Part shown: piece after piece, positions 54,575-63,696 of the stretch
Position numbering within the stretch: the stretch's first letter is position 1
How the letters are laid out: each line of letters opens with the position of its first letter
DNA from: JAEUIG01 sp046349775
Lineage (GTDB): Bacteria > Planctomycetota > Planctomycetia > Planctomycetales > Planctomycetaceae
Direction of reading: 5' to 3'
Assembly: GCA_046349775.1 (NCBI GenBank)
Contig: JAXMBS010000004.1
Coordinates: 1 to 64,000 of the forward strand
DNA length: 64,000 nt
Position numbers and translations under genes: made by a program
Notes under the pieces: generated by a model
The model's database searches: none
The model's input: the letters and a program-made list of their open reading frames with translations, nothing else
Told to the model about the DNA's origin: nothing

Positions 54575-56178
54575 ATGCGCTTGCGAACCAACGGCCTGCT
54601 GATTGTGGCGCTGGTTGTGCTCATCACCCCGGCGGCGCGAGCCCAGAGTTCGGGGAAGCCCAACATCCTGGTGATCATGGGGGACGATATCGGGTGGTTT
54701 AACCCGAGCTGTTACAACAGCGGAATCATGGGCTATCGCACGCCCAACATTGACCGGATTGCGGCCGAAGGCGCGCGGTTCACCGACTGGTATGGGCAGC
54801 AGAGCTGCACGGCCGGGCGGGCGGCGTTCATTACGGGCCAGTCGCCGATTCGCACGGGGCTGACCAAGGTCGGCCTGCCGGGGGCGGACATCGGACTGCA
54901 GCCGGAGGATCCGTGCGTGGCCGACTTCATGAAGAACCTCGGCTATGTCACGGGGCAGTTCGGGAAGAACCACGTCGGCGACCTGAACAAGTTCTTGCCG
55001 ACCGTGCACGGGTTCGATGAGTTCTTCGGGAACCTCTACCACCTCAACGCCGAAGAGGAGCCGGAGAACCCGGACTATCCCAAGGATCCAAGGTTCCGCC
55101 AGAAGTTCGGTCCGCGCGGCGTGCTGCACTGCTGGGCCACCGACAAAGACGATGCGACCGTTGATCCGACGTACGGCCGGGTCGGCAAGCAGAAGATCGA
55201 GAACACCGGGCCGCTCACTGTCGAACGGATGAAAACGATCGACGACGAGTTCACCGATGCGGCGCTCGGGTGGATCGAGAAGCAGGCCAAGGCGGGTAAG
55301 CCGTTCTTCTGCTACTACAACTCCACGCGGATGCATGTCTTCACGCATCTCAAGAAAGAGAGCGAAGGCAAGACGGGACTGGGCCTGTATCCGGACGGCA
55401 TGGTCGAGCACGACCGCACGTCGGCCAACTGCTGAACAAGCTCGACGAGCTGGGGATCGCCGACAACACGATCGTCGTCTACACGACCGACAACGGCGCC
55501 GAGGTGTTCACCTGGCCCGATGGCGGGGCGACGCCGTTCAAGGGGGAGAAGGCGACCAACTGGGGAAGGGGCTTCCGCGTGCCGACGTGCATCCGCTGGC
55601 CGGGCGTGATCAAACCCGGGCAGGTCATCAACGACATCTGCGCCCACGAGGATCTGATCCCCACGTTCGCCGCCGTGGCCGGCGAACCGGATCTGGTCGC
55701 CAAGGTGAAGCAGGGATACGAGGCCAACGGCAGGAAGTTCAAAGTCCACCTCGATGGCTACAACCTGGTGCCGTTCCTCAAGGGAGAGTCGAAGGAATCG
55801 CCGCGGAAGGAGTTCATCTACTGGTCGGACGACGGCGACTTGATGGCGATCCGCTACAAGGAATGGAAGGCGGCGTTTCTCGAGCAGCACACCGAGATCT
55901 CGGCGAAGATGCCGGTCGGCGTCTGGCAGGGGCAGTTCACGCATCTGCGCGTGCCGAACCTGTACAACCTGCGGTCCGATCCGTTCGAGCGGGGCCCGAC
56001 GAGCATCTATTACCCCGACTGGCAGGTCCGGCGGGTGTTCGTCCAGGTCCCGATGCAGGCGTTTGCGGCGAAGTGGCTGGCGACGTTCAAGGAGTTTCCG
56101 CCGCGGCAGAAGCCGGCGAGTTTCAACCTGGATGAGGTGATGCGGAAGATGACCGAGGAGTCGGCGGTGGGTAAGTAG
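54575..56178 (+). CDS. Exported arylsulfatase, single frameshift near 55412
   Basis: ATG 54575 opens a signal peptide (LLIVALVVLITPAARAQ), then KPNILVIMGDDIGWFN and the modification motif QQSCTAGRAAFITGQSPIRT, where Cys78 in CTAGR replaces the usual CxPSR. The first frame ends at 55434 after GMVEHDRTSANC. A one-base deletion near 55412 restores HVGQLLNKLDELG and the rest: DNTIVVYTTDNGAEVFTWPD, PFKGEKATNWGRGFRVPTCI, ending at 56178. The complete protein has about 534 residues and all metal ligands of a class I sulfatase. It would release sulfate from a glycan or aryl ester in the periplasm. Confidence 0.85.
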
Positions 56179-56218
56179 CCGAGTTCGTGTCTCGCCGTGC
56201 CGGTGATTGTGAGGCAAA

Positions 56219-56562
56219 GGGTGCCGCCCCGTTGGGGCTGCGCGGTGGGTGGGGCCGAGACCGTGGGCTGACGCCCACGGCGACATCGTGTCGCCGCTTC
56301 GCGGCTGGCGGCGGTTGGCATTCTCGCTGCGGCAGCGTGCGTGGGGTCAGGCTGCGATGATTGGCGTGAATGACGCGCAGCGTGCCGATCGCGGTCTGCC
56401 CCAGCGGATTGAGGCACAGACCGCGTTCGCTTGCGGCGATCTGTCGAGGGAGTCGATCGTGAACGCAAAGGGCCTTTGCGGCGGATCGACCGCAACCATC
56501 CTTGTGATTGGTCAATGAGACGAGGGTGAAAATCGAAGCGGTCGGTGATCACAGGCACCCGG
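56219..56562. repeat. ~340-bp direct repeat A, downstream of the sigma factor gene
   Basis: Begins GGGTGCCGCCCCGTTGGGGC and includes the short inverted pair CCGTGGGCTGACGCCCACGG. It matches 58985-59312 over its whole length with scattered changes and small gaps, in the same orientation; I estimate clearly above 75% identity by eye. It lies between the arylsulfatase and the 3' end of the sigma factor gene. Confidence 0.85.
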
Positions 56563-56593
56563 TAGAGGAGCACACGAAAGCTTTTGCAGGTGC

Positions 56594-58588
56594 TCAACTT
56601 GTTCTCGATCGGCGTTTGACAACCAGGCCCACGGCGACCAATGCCAGGATTCCGAGGCTTCCGATGAGAAACCACCAGTACGAGACTTGCCGAGGCTCGT
56701 TGATCGACACCGCGTTGTCGAGCGCCGCCCGATTTTCAGCGTCCATGCGGTCATCGTAGGCGTCCTGGCGTTCGGCAGACTCCTTCCCGGCCTGCGCGCA
56801 CTGCTCGTAGAGTCCGGCGAGATCGCTCGGAGAAATCGAACGATCGTGGTCGATCGAAACCCATCCAATCCGGCTGGGTGTATACACGGTCGCTCCTTCC
56901 GCGAGAGCGAGCTGAAAGCGATCGTCGTGCGGCTCCTGGTCGACATCGAGCGAAGTCACTTTCATTCCGATCGCCAGGTGCGGACCAGCTCCGTCCGGAT
57001 CGAGGACGCACACCGAGCGCAGCGGGAACCAGCGTCCGCCGGAGCACTCGCGTGCTTCCAGCAGGTGCACCGCAAATCGCACGCGCCCATCGTTCTCGAA
57101 GTACGTCCATTGAACGGGCAGAAAGCCACGTTCCGGATCGAACACGTACCTGGAAATCAGTCCCCCTCCCGCGTGCCCAACGGTCACCGCAGCGCACTTC
57201 GCAGCGTTGGTTGTTTCCGGCGCTGCGACAGTCCCGACAAAGCGTCCACTGATGCAATCCCGCAGCATCCTGTCGGGACCGGACTGTTCATCGGCCCCCA
57301 TGAGGTCCAGATTGAAGGGCGTCATTCGAATTCCAGCGGCATCCGCATCGCCCGGCCCAAAGAGATTCCCCACTCGAAAAAAGCGGCCGTACTGGAGTGA
57401 ATGCTGCGAACCGCGCAAGTAACTGATGTCATTGCCTTCGAGGGGATGCTCGGCAAAGGCCGCTGTCTGCGGAATCCGCGAGATGGCCTCGATTTCGGCG
57501 CGCACTCTCTCAGCCACTTCTGGAGAACACTGCAAGTCGTAGAGCACCCGGTCTCCAGAGACGACCCACTCACCGTGCTTTGTCGCAAAAGGGGGGACTG
57601 CCTCCATGAACCGAAGTTTCATGGCATCGTCGAGCGACGCGACTTTGCCAATCGTGCATTCAAAGCGACAATCAATCGTCGGGAACGAGTTGCGGTTTTT
57701 CGAATAGCCCTCCGCCAGGGCGCGCAGCTCCTCGTTCTGATTATCGGCGGGCTGCGACGAGAGAATCGCGCCCGTTCCCAAAGCAGCAGCCACCGCAACC
57801 GCCAGCACCGCCCACTTGATCTGGGACGCAACGAACATTCTTCCAAGTTCTCTTTTCGCGAGCGCTGCGGCGTTCACGGATTGTCCGGCCGTAAGATCGC
57901 CGGCAGCAAACCTGGAGGCGGCCTGTGCGGTGGAGATGGCCGTCGTTTCCGAAATCCCCGCCTGGGCAATTTCCTGGGCAAGCTGACCAGCGTACAACGC
58001 CGCTGGAAGCACCAATCCACGCCGCGCCAATTTCCCGAGCAGCATGTCGCGGGCACGTTCCAGGCGTCCCTTGACCGTTGTCTCATTGAGTCCCAGCTCA
58101 ACGGCTGCCTGGCTCCGGGACCTTCCCTGCAGGTAACAGAGAACAAGCGGGGCGCGGAACTTGTCCGGCAGACGGTCGAGCTCCTGATAGAGGATGCTCT
58201 CGATCTCCCCTGAATCCGGTTCGGCTGCGGGCGAGGATGCCACCACATCGTCGTCGGCCAGCCGCAGCGTCCGTTTGCTTGCCAGCCGCCGATTGTCGCT
58301 GCGGGCGATTCGAACGGCCGCGCCGTACAGCCAGTTCGCGAGACATCCGTGCCAGCGGACGTGCCCGGCCTTGCGCGCGATGAGCATAAACACCGCCTGA
58401 CACGCATCTTCTGCGTCATGCTCGTTTTTCATGATCCGGCGGCAGATGCGGAGCACCATCGGGGCGTGACGCGAGACCACCACGGCAAACGCCCGCTCAT
58501 CGCGATTCGCAGCAAATCGGCCGATCAGCTCCCGATCGTTCAACGCGCTCAATTCTGTCAGCGCGGCTTCCGCGACACCGTGATCCAT
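56594..58588 (-). CDS. ECF-type sigma factor with membrane-spanning C-terminal extension
   Basis: A 664-residue protein. Residues 1-190 are an ECF sigma factor: region 2 (LIGRFAANRDERAFAVVVSR, NEHDAEDACQAVFMLIARKA, CLANWLYGAAVRIARSDNRR) and region 4 (LDRLPDKFRAPLVLCYLQGR, ELGLNETTVKGRLERARDML). After a linker there is a membrane helix at about 258-277 (IKWAVLAVAVAAALGTGAIL), a domain of some 360 residues, and a second helix at about 638-657 (WFLIGSLGILALVAVGLVVK) before a basic tail. By the positive-inside rule the middle domain is outside. This suggests a sigma factor with a built-in membrane sensor; no separate anti-sigma gene is adjacent. Confidence 0.88.
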   Translation of the reverse strand: MDHGVAEAALTELSALNDRELIGRFAANRDERAFAVVVSRHAPMVLRICRRIMKNEHDAEDACQAVFMLIARKAGHVRWHGCLANWLYGAAVRIARSDNRRLASKRTLRLADDDVVASSPAAEPDSGEIESILYQELDRLPDKFRAPLVLCYLQGRSRSQAAVELGLNETTVKGRLERARDMLLGKLARRGLVLPAALYAGQLAQEIAQAGISETTAISTAQAASRFAAGDLTAGQSVNAAALAKRELGRMFVASQIKWAVLAVAVAAALGTGAILSSQPADNQNEELRALAEGYSKNRNSFPTIDCRFECTIGKVASLDDAMKLRFMEAVPPFATKHGEWVVSGDRVLYDLQCSPEVAERVRAEIEAISRIPQTAAFAEHPLEGNDISYLRGSQHSLQYGRFFRVGNLFGPGDADAAGIRMTPFNLDLMGADEQSGPDRMLRDCISGRFVGTVAAPETTNAAKCAAVTVGHAGGGLISRYVFDPERGFLPVQWTYFENDGRVRFAVHLLEARECSGGRWFPLRSVCVLDPDGAGPHLAIGMKVTSLDVDQEPHDDRFQLALAEGATVYTPSRIGWVSIDHDRSISPSDLAGLYEQCAQAGKESAERQDAYDDRMDAENRAALDNAVSINEPRQVSYWWFLIGSLGILALVAVGLVVKRRSRTS

Positions 58589-58822
58589 GAGAACTCAACT
58601 GCTGAATGGAACTGTCTGAGAGTAATTGTCTCGCCCGAAGGATTCGGCACGTTCTTTCTGAAGTTTTCCCAAAAATTCCGACCGACGCCGCTGTTCCCGA
58701 TGACGGCGGGTTGGCTGGGGTCAGCCTGCGACGCAGCGACACTGCTGGGCGGGCAGCACTGAGACCCGGCGCCCGATGGTACGCAGACCGCAGGTTGGTG
58801 GGAGTCACATTTGACGACCGAC

Positions 58823-58971
58823 GGGTGGCACAGCATCGCAGAAGCTGTGTGCCCAGGCATCGGAAACCGCAGGACCAGCGCAGAATCTGGCGGGCCGCGT
58901 CGGTTGTCGATGGGACGCACAAGACAGGTTTCCGATGCTCCGCACACAGGTTGTTCCAACCTGTGCCACCC
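58823..58971. repeat. 149-bp element with 11-bp terminal inverted repeats
   Basis: It begins GGGTGGCACAG and ends CTGTGCCACCC, a perfect 11-bp inverted repeat. A second inner pair, CATCGGAAACC and GGTTTCCGATG, is also complementary, so the whole unit can fold. It is too small to encode a transposase and looks like a MITE-type or REP-type element. It lies directly before repeat B. Confidence 0.8.
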
Positions 58972-58984
58972 GCCGTGCGGCGAA

Positions 58985-59312
58985 GGGTGTCGCCCCGTTG
59001 GGGCTGCGCGGTGGGTGGGGCCGAGACCGTGGGCTGACGCCCACGGCTACATCGTGTCGCCGCTTTGCGGCTGGCGGCGGTTGGCATTCGCGCTGCGGCG
59101 GCGAGGGTGTTTGGCGTGAATGACACGCAGCGTGCCGCTCGCAGTGTGGCCCCAGCGGATGGGGGGCACAGGAGCGCGTTCTCTGGGGACGATCTGCCGA
59201 GGGAGTCGATCGTGAACGCGAAGGCCTTAGGCGGCAGATCGCCCCTAGCCACCCTTGTGGTGCTCAATGAGACGTTAGTGATTCAACGCGGTCAGTGACC
59301 ACACGCACCCGG
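58985..59312. repeat. ~330-bp direct repeat B, upstream of the sigma factor gene
   Basis: The second copy of the repeat at 56219-56562, in the same orientation. It lies upstream of the sigma factor start and its right end overlaps the last 38 bases of the next minus-strand gene. Confidence 0.85.
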
Positions 59313-59854
59313 GCGCGCTCCAATAGCGACTGGCATTGGAATCCAATCCATTGTTCCGCAGCTTCTCCGCCCAAAATGACCAATCGCCATTCGATTTGAT
59401 TTCGATGTGGTCTCGCTCAGCCACCGCACGAATGATTCGACGAGCGAGGAATTCGAGTTCCAGTTCGTGACCCTTCAGTCCTTGCTCGGCAAAGTACGCC
59501 AGATCGCCCTCTTGGAACCGAAGGTTCGGGTTTGCTGGCGACACATCGAGTAAGAAGTGGCGTTTTGCCAGTTCATGGATCTCGGCAGGCCGAGCTTGCG
59601 GCGGTCCATGCAGCAGGACGCTTCCTCAGCACTCCTTCCGGCATCTTAGCAACATCCAGCGTGAGGTCGCGCAGAGAGTTTCCCTCCGCGATGCATTGGA
59701 CCCAGCCGTCCATGTCAACAATCGCTCGCATTGACTCGTCGCGCTCTCCCGCGGCATTTGGTGCCTGTTGAGTGTCGGCCGGCTCAGCCGGCTTGCTAAC
59801 TGCCAAGCCTATGATGGTAATGCTAAACAGGCACAGGGTGAGTCTGGTACACAT
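59275..59854 (-). pseudogene. Hypothetical exported protein, frameshifted once
   Basis: From ATG 59854 a signal peptide (RLTLCLFSITIIGLAVSKPA) is followed by ERDESMRAIVDMDGWVQCIA and VAKMPEGVLRKRPAAWTAA; that frame stops at 59573. The other frame carries EIHELAKRHFLLDVSPANPN, GDLAYFAEQGLKGHELELEF and DHIEIKSNGDWSFWAEKLRN to 59275. One indel near 59585 joins them into a protein of about 192 residues. No family is recognised. Its 3' end lies in repeat B, so its last residues may be foreign to the original protein. It lies 126 bases downstream of the caspase gene on the same strand. Confidence 0.55.
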
Positions 59855-59980
59855 TTTGATTCTTACCTCAATATATGTTCTGGTGGGCAATGTGAAATCA
59901 CGGTGCCAAGCTTTCAAGTAAGGAGACTTCTTCGCGAGAAGACCTGAATCACGGAGGGCGACGGCAGTAGGTGCGTTTTC

Positions 59981-61465
59981 TCAAGGCCGCTTGACGACCA
60001 TGGTCTTCGGCCCCGACACGAGCACAACCTCCCCGTTCGTCAGCAGTCCGCTGTAATCGTTGAGCTCGCCTTCCAGTCGTTTTTTCGACCGTATGGCGAC
60101 GACGTTAAATAGTTCTCCATTCGCCGCCGAGTATTCGCCCCTGCCGCCAAGAAACGCCTGCGCCGTCCAATCGCCCTGCAAGGGAATTTCGCTCTGTACG
60201 TGCCATGGTGTCTCGTTCAGCGATCGAACAAGCAAATAGAGTTTCCAGTCAGATCGGGGCACGCCATCGACATTCGGCTGCTCTGCTTCCGTGCAGTGAC
60301 CATAGACTTGCACGACAACGTGTTCATCGCTGGAAGAGACCGGGGAGTCGCCCTCTGCGTCGATGTTGACTCGTGGTGTGACTTCGCTGCCGCTACGGCA
60401 TGACGGTATTGATACCGCCAAACCAATTCCCAGTCCGGCGAGCAGCAGCGCCCCGAGGCCCAGGGTACGCCAACGCTCGTTTAGGTGCATATTCCGCGGC
60501 CTGACTGAATCGCCCGTATCAGTCCGTTCCCACTGTATTGTCGAGCGACTCGCGGTTGCGTGATGCTCACGACTCTCAGCAGGAGTTGCCCCGAAGATCG
60601 GTTCGCACTGACGTGTGCTCCTCTTGAGCGGAAACAACGGGACGTCTGCGATATCTCCACGCCGCGCATCGGGAGAGTGAACCTGTGGAAACACCGCCGC
60701 GCTGCCTTCGCGCTGCAAGAGCCGTTCACGCACGAGGTTCGTCACTTCGCGAAGACTTGCGAACTGCCTGTCAGGAACTCCATTCGCGTCGTCGCAGTGC
60801 AAGTCATTTAACACCTCAAGCAGAAATCCTGTGAAGTACGTCATTCCTCCGGGACCATCTTCGGCCCTAGAAAGCTGATCGCGGTCCGACGAGCTGAGGA
60901 TTGCAACCCCACTTGTTGGCGTTTTGTTGTCGGCGAGCCTACTAAAGCCGACAGATGGCACCTCCCAGCACCGTTGTGCCGAAGCGGAAAAACACGCATC
61001 AAGTATCAAATACGTCCGCAGACCGCGGGCATGCTCAGCCAGCGTCTGCGACAAATTCACAGCTGACAAGGCGGTTCCCGGAATTAGGTTATCAAGCGTG
61101 AACGGTACGACGAAATAGTAATCCTGGTCGATGGCCTGCCCGTGACCGACAAAGTACAGAACGAGATCGGTAACCGGCGAGTTCTCTATTCGCGGCTGTT
61201 CAAGAAAACGTTTCACTTCGACGAGCAGGTCGCCGGGTGAGAGAAGGGAATCGAACAAATCTTTGACGTGTGATGGCGCGATTCCCCAACAATTCAGCAG
61301 GTAGCGATGAAAGGCATCCTTGGACCGTGCAATTCGCGCAGAGCAATCAGGGTGCTCGTTAAGGCGCGGCAATCCCGGATAAGTCGAACCACCAATAATG
61401 ATGGCGAGCGTGCTGTCTCCTGGCATCGCATTAAACCGCGAAGGTGGCGAAAGCATCCAGTTCAA
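59981..61465 (-). CDS. Caspase-like peptidase (C14) with transmembrane anchor and C-terminal domain
   Basis: A 494-residue protein. Residues 18-250 form a caspase fold (TLAIIIGGSTYPGLPRLNEH) with the catalytic His108 in LVLYFVGHGQAIDQDYYF and Cys158 in LILDACFSASAQRCWE. One membrane helix lies at about 335-353 (LGLGALLLAGLGIGLAVSIP), and beyond it a beta-rich domain of about 130 residues (VVVQVYGHC, DWKLYLLVRSLNETPWHVQS, GDWTAQAFLGGRGEYSA, ELFNVVAIRSKKRLEGELND). The peptidase should be cytoplasmic and the C-terminal domain outside. It overlaps the EACC1-like gene by four bases (ATGA). Bacterial caspase-like proteases commonly act as effectors in conflict or cell-death systems; activation is unknown here. 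Confidence 0.88.
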   Translation of the reverse strand: MNWMLSPPSRFNAMPGDSTLAIIIGGSTYPGLPRLNEHPDCSARIARSKDAFHRYLLNCWGIAPSHVKDLFDSLLSPGDLLVEVKRFLEQPRIENSPVTDLVLYFVGHGQAIDQDYYFVVPFTLDNLIPGTALSAVNLSQTLAEHARGLRTYLILDACFSASAQRCWEVPSVGFSRLADNKTPTSGVAILSSSDRDQLSRAEDGPGGMTYFTGFLLEVLNDLHCDDANGVPDRQFASLREVTNLVRERLLQREGSAAVFPQVHSPDARRGDIADVPLFPLKRSTRQCEPIFGATPAESREHHATASRSTIQWERTDTGDSVRPRNMHLNERWRTLGLGALLLAGLGIGLAVSIPSCRSGSEVTPRVNIDAEGDSPVSSSDEHVVVQVYGHCTEAEQPNVDGVPRSDWKLYLLVRSLNETPWHVQSEIPLQGDWTAQAFLGGRGEYSAANGELFNVVAIRSKKRLEGELNDYSGLLTNGEVVLVSGPKTMVVKRP

Positions 61466-61833
61466 GGCGACGCCTCGCCTGGATGATTGATCTTGGCAGC
61501 CAATCGCACGAACCGAACGATCTGCTCGTCATTTGTGGTATGGTCGATCACCAGCGTCTGACCGCTGGCTGCCAATCGAATCTTCAGTCGAGGTTTGGAC
61601 TTCAGCCATTCGAGTAAGTAGTAGGTTACGACCGGTGCGACGAAAGGAGTGCCCACTTTGATGATCTCCAGAAATGTTCCAACATCCAGTGCCGTCGGAT
61701 CTTGTCGCTTTATCTCAACATCGAATTCGTTCTTTTCCGACTGCGCGTCGAGCATGTGTCGTCGCAATTCGATCGCTAGTTTACCCGCTTCCGGTAATGA
61801 AATGTCGACAAATGATAATTCGAGCGTGGTCAT
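61462..61833 (-). CDS. EACC1-like small protein, partner of the caspase
   Basis: A 123-residue protein in the same operon as the caspase, overlapping it by four bases. Its layout resembles 'effector-associated constant component 1' of NTP-dependent conflict systems: a beta-strand and helix (LELSFVDISLPEAGKLAIEL), a central Asp/Gly-rich turn (DPTALDVGTFLEIIKVGTPF), a hydrophobic helix (VAPVVTYYLLEWLKSKPR) and a final beta segment (LKIRLAASGQTLVID). I cannot confirm family membership without a profile search; the genomic context is the main support. An AGGA ribosome site lies about 12 bases before the ATG. Confidence 0.58.
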   Translation of the reverse strand: MTTLELSFVDISLPEAGKLAIELRRHMLDAQSEKNEFDVEIKRQDPTALDVGTFLEIIKVGTPFVAPVVTYYLLEWLKSKPRLKIRLAASGQTLVIDHTTNDEQIVRFVRLAAKINHPGEASP

Positions 61834-61866
61834 TGCTCAGGTTCCTGCGACGAGTCGAAAGGCGCC

Positions 61867-61923
61867 GGCTGTGCCGGCCGCTACTGGGAGACGCGTTCCA
61901 CTCCTGACTCGGCCGGCACAGCC
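61867..61923. repeat. 14-bp perfect inverted repeat upstream of the caspase operon
   Basis: GGCTGTGCCGGCCG (61867-61880) is exactly reverse complementary to 61910-61923, with 29 bases between. It lies between the stop of the isomerase gene and the EACC1-like start, where it could end transcription from the isomerase or act in the operon's leader. No T-run follows on either strand. Confidence 0.75.
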
Positions 61924-61936
61924 ATCCCTAACGTGG

Positions 61937-63532
61937 TCACTTCAGCCACACATCGCCGCACACGTGCACCTCCAGCCCCAACTCTGACAGCGCCGCCGCT
62001 TTGATGCGGGCGGCGCGGTGGGCCTGGGCTTCATCCGGGGCGTAGACGACCTGGATGTGGTTGGACTGGTGGCGGGCCATCATCTGGTCGCGGGTGACTC
62101 CGTCGAAGACGGCGTGCATGATGGGCCACTGGGGGGTGGTTTCTTTCCAGCGGCGGTCGGTTTCTTCTTTCGGCAGGCTGACGATTTTGGCCGTGCCGAT
62201 GTCGGCGTGGAGTTTTCCGCCGGCGACGAAGACGCGGCTCCAGACGATGTGGCCGGGCTTGCTGATGCCCTTGAGCGTGCCGCCGCCGAGGCGGAAGTAC
62301 ATCGGGGGCTGACGCTCGCTGCTGGCGCCTTTCCAGCCGTCGATGAAGTGGGCCGGCGGTGCCGCGCCGCTGATCAGCAGGACCCAGACGTAGTCGTTTC
62401 CAAAGGCCTGGCCCCAGCGGAGGTCGTGGAGCGTGTTCTCGGGGGCGAAGCCGAGCTGGCGCCAGAGCTTGTAGGTGACGAGGCCGTCGAGGCCGGCGCA
62501 CTCGTCGACTTCGTTGAAGTGCGGGAGAGCTTCGCCGGCGTAGAGGGTGCGTTTGCCGTCAGCGCTTTTGACTGGCGGGCGGTCGACGTTGTTGAGCGTG
62601 CCTTCGGGGAGGTCGCTGGCGGGGGCGAGGTCCTGGAGGCCCTGCTGGTACTGGATGCCGATCGCGTCGCAGCCGAACGTGTCGGCGATGCGGACGGCGG
62701 CGATGTACATCTTGCACTGTTCGAGGACCTGCGGCTCGGTCAGCTCGGTGGCCTCGTCTTTGCCGTAGCGGAACTGGAGGCCTTTGTCCTGGTACCACTT
62801 GTAGACGGCCTGGGCGTCGGCGTCGGAGACTTCGCGCATGGCGGCGAAGAGGGCGGACTGCGAGAGGCGCTCCTTGAAGCAGCCGGTGGCGTGGAACAGG
62901 TCGTCGGGGATGATGGCGTTGAACATCCCCATGCAGCCTTCGTCGAAGACGCCGAGGATGGCCTTGTTCTTGCGGAACTCGCTGGCGAATTCGCGGCCGA
63001 GGCGGTTGTCCTCGGCGGGGATTTTGAGGCGGTCCAGGTCGCGGACGTGGGACGTGTCGTGCGTGACTTTGCCGGTGGCGAGCCATTCCTTGAGGCCGGC
63101 TTTGAAAAAGTCGTCGGTGAAGTCTTCGCTCCAGAGCGAGGAGTAGCAGACGCCCTGCTTGGTGAGCGAGGCGTTGAGATTGAGCAGGCCGACAAGGCCG
63201 GGCCACTGTCCGCTCCAGTTGGCGACGGTGAGGATCGGTCCGCGATGGGTGGAGAGGCCGGCGAGGACGTGGTGCGAGTACTGCCAGACGGCTTCGGCGA
63301 CGATCAGCGGGGCGTCGGGGGGGATGTCGCGGAAGACTTCGATGCCCTTGCGCTGGGAGTCGATGAAGCCGTGCTTCTTGGATTCGTCATAGCGGTGGGC
63401 GCGTTTGAGCTGACGGTCTTCAGCGGCGAGGGCCTTGGCGATGGCGGTTTCCATGCCGGCCTGGGCGGCCCAGCAGACCTGATTGGCGGAGAGACGGAGG
63501 TCGCCGCTGGCGACGAGGTAGATGGGGGTCAT
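61937..63532 (-). CDS. L-fucose isomerase-family enzyme
   Basis: A 531-residue protein that I assign to the L-fucose/L-arabinose isomerase group. Typical stretches are YLVASGDLRLSANQVCWAAQ, GPILTVANWSGQWPGLVGLL, GVFDEGCMGMFNAIIPDDLF, DAIGIQYQQGLQDLAPASDL and TLHDLRWGQAFGNDYVWVLL; the Glu and Asp in FDEGCMGMFN and in the C-terminal domain (HFNEVDECAGLDG) are probably metal ligands. It would interconvert an aldose and a ketose with a divalent metal in the cytoplasm. Whether it acts on fucose itself is not known. The 3' codon positions are strongly G-rich on the opposite strand, producing a long antisense open frame. Confidence 0.85.
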   Translation of the reverse strand: MTPIYLVASGDLRLSANQVCWAAQAGMETAIAKALAAEDRQLKRAHRYDESKKHGFIDSQRKGIEVFRDIPPDAPLIVAEAVWQYSHHVLAGLSTHRGPILTVANWSGQWPGLVGLLNLNASLTKQGVCYSSLWSEDFTDDFFKAGLKEWLATGKVTHDTSHVRDLDRLKIPAEDNRLGREFASEFRKNKAILGVFDEGCMGMFNAIIPDDLFHATGCFKERLSQSALFAAMREVSDADAQAVYKWYQDKGLQFRYGKDEATELTEPQVLEQCKMYIAAVRIADTFGCDAIGIQYQQGLQDLAPASDLPEGTLNNVDRPPVKSADGKRTLYAGEALPHFNEVDECAGLDGLVTYKLWRQLGFAPENTLHDLRWGQAFGNDYVWVLLISGAAPPAHFIDGWKGASSERQPPMYFRLGGGTLKGISKPGHIVWSRVFVAGGKLHADIGTAKIVSLPKEETDRRWKETTPQWPIMHAVFDGVTRDQMMARHQSNHIQVVYAPDEAQAHRAARIKAAALSELGLEVHVCGDVWLK

Positions 63533-63612
63533 GGGTTGTCGGTTTTCGGTTGTCGGTGAAAGGAAGGGACGCAGATGGCGCAGAGTTAAGAGATTTACGC
63601 AGAGAAGGGTTG

Positions 63613-63638
63613 GACCACAACGGGACGACGGGCACGAC
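63613..63638. repeat. Dispersed hairpin repeat, single arm
   Basis: The stretch ACCACAACGGGACGACGGGC onward matches the right arm of the hairpin repeats at 12996, 15816 and 20463. No left arm is present, so it is a half-copy or a decayed one. Confidence 0.6.
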
Positions 63639-63696
63639 GAAAGTTGCGTGATTTGATGGACGGTCGACAGCTTTATGGGGCAACACCGTCGGCAGT

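Noticed and set aside
61867..61923. The 14-bp inverted repeat as a factor-independent terminator
   Set aside because: The loop is 29 bases and no T-run follows on either strand.
62018..63559. A 513-residue open frame on the plus strand opposite the isomerase gene
   Set aside because: It is the antisense of a clear isomerase with all family motifs. The composition (Gly, Ala, Val, Glu, Asp, Leu) follows from strong codon bias of the real gene.
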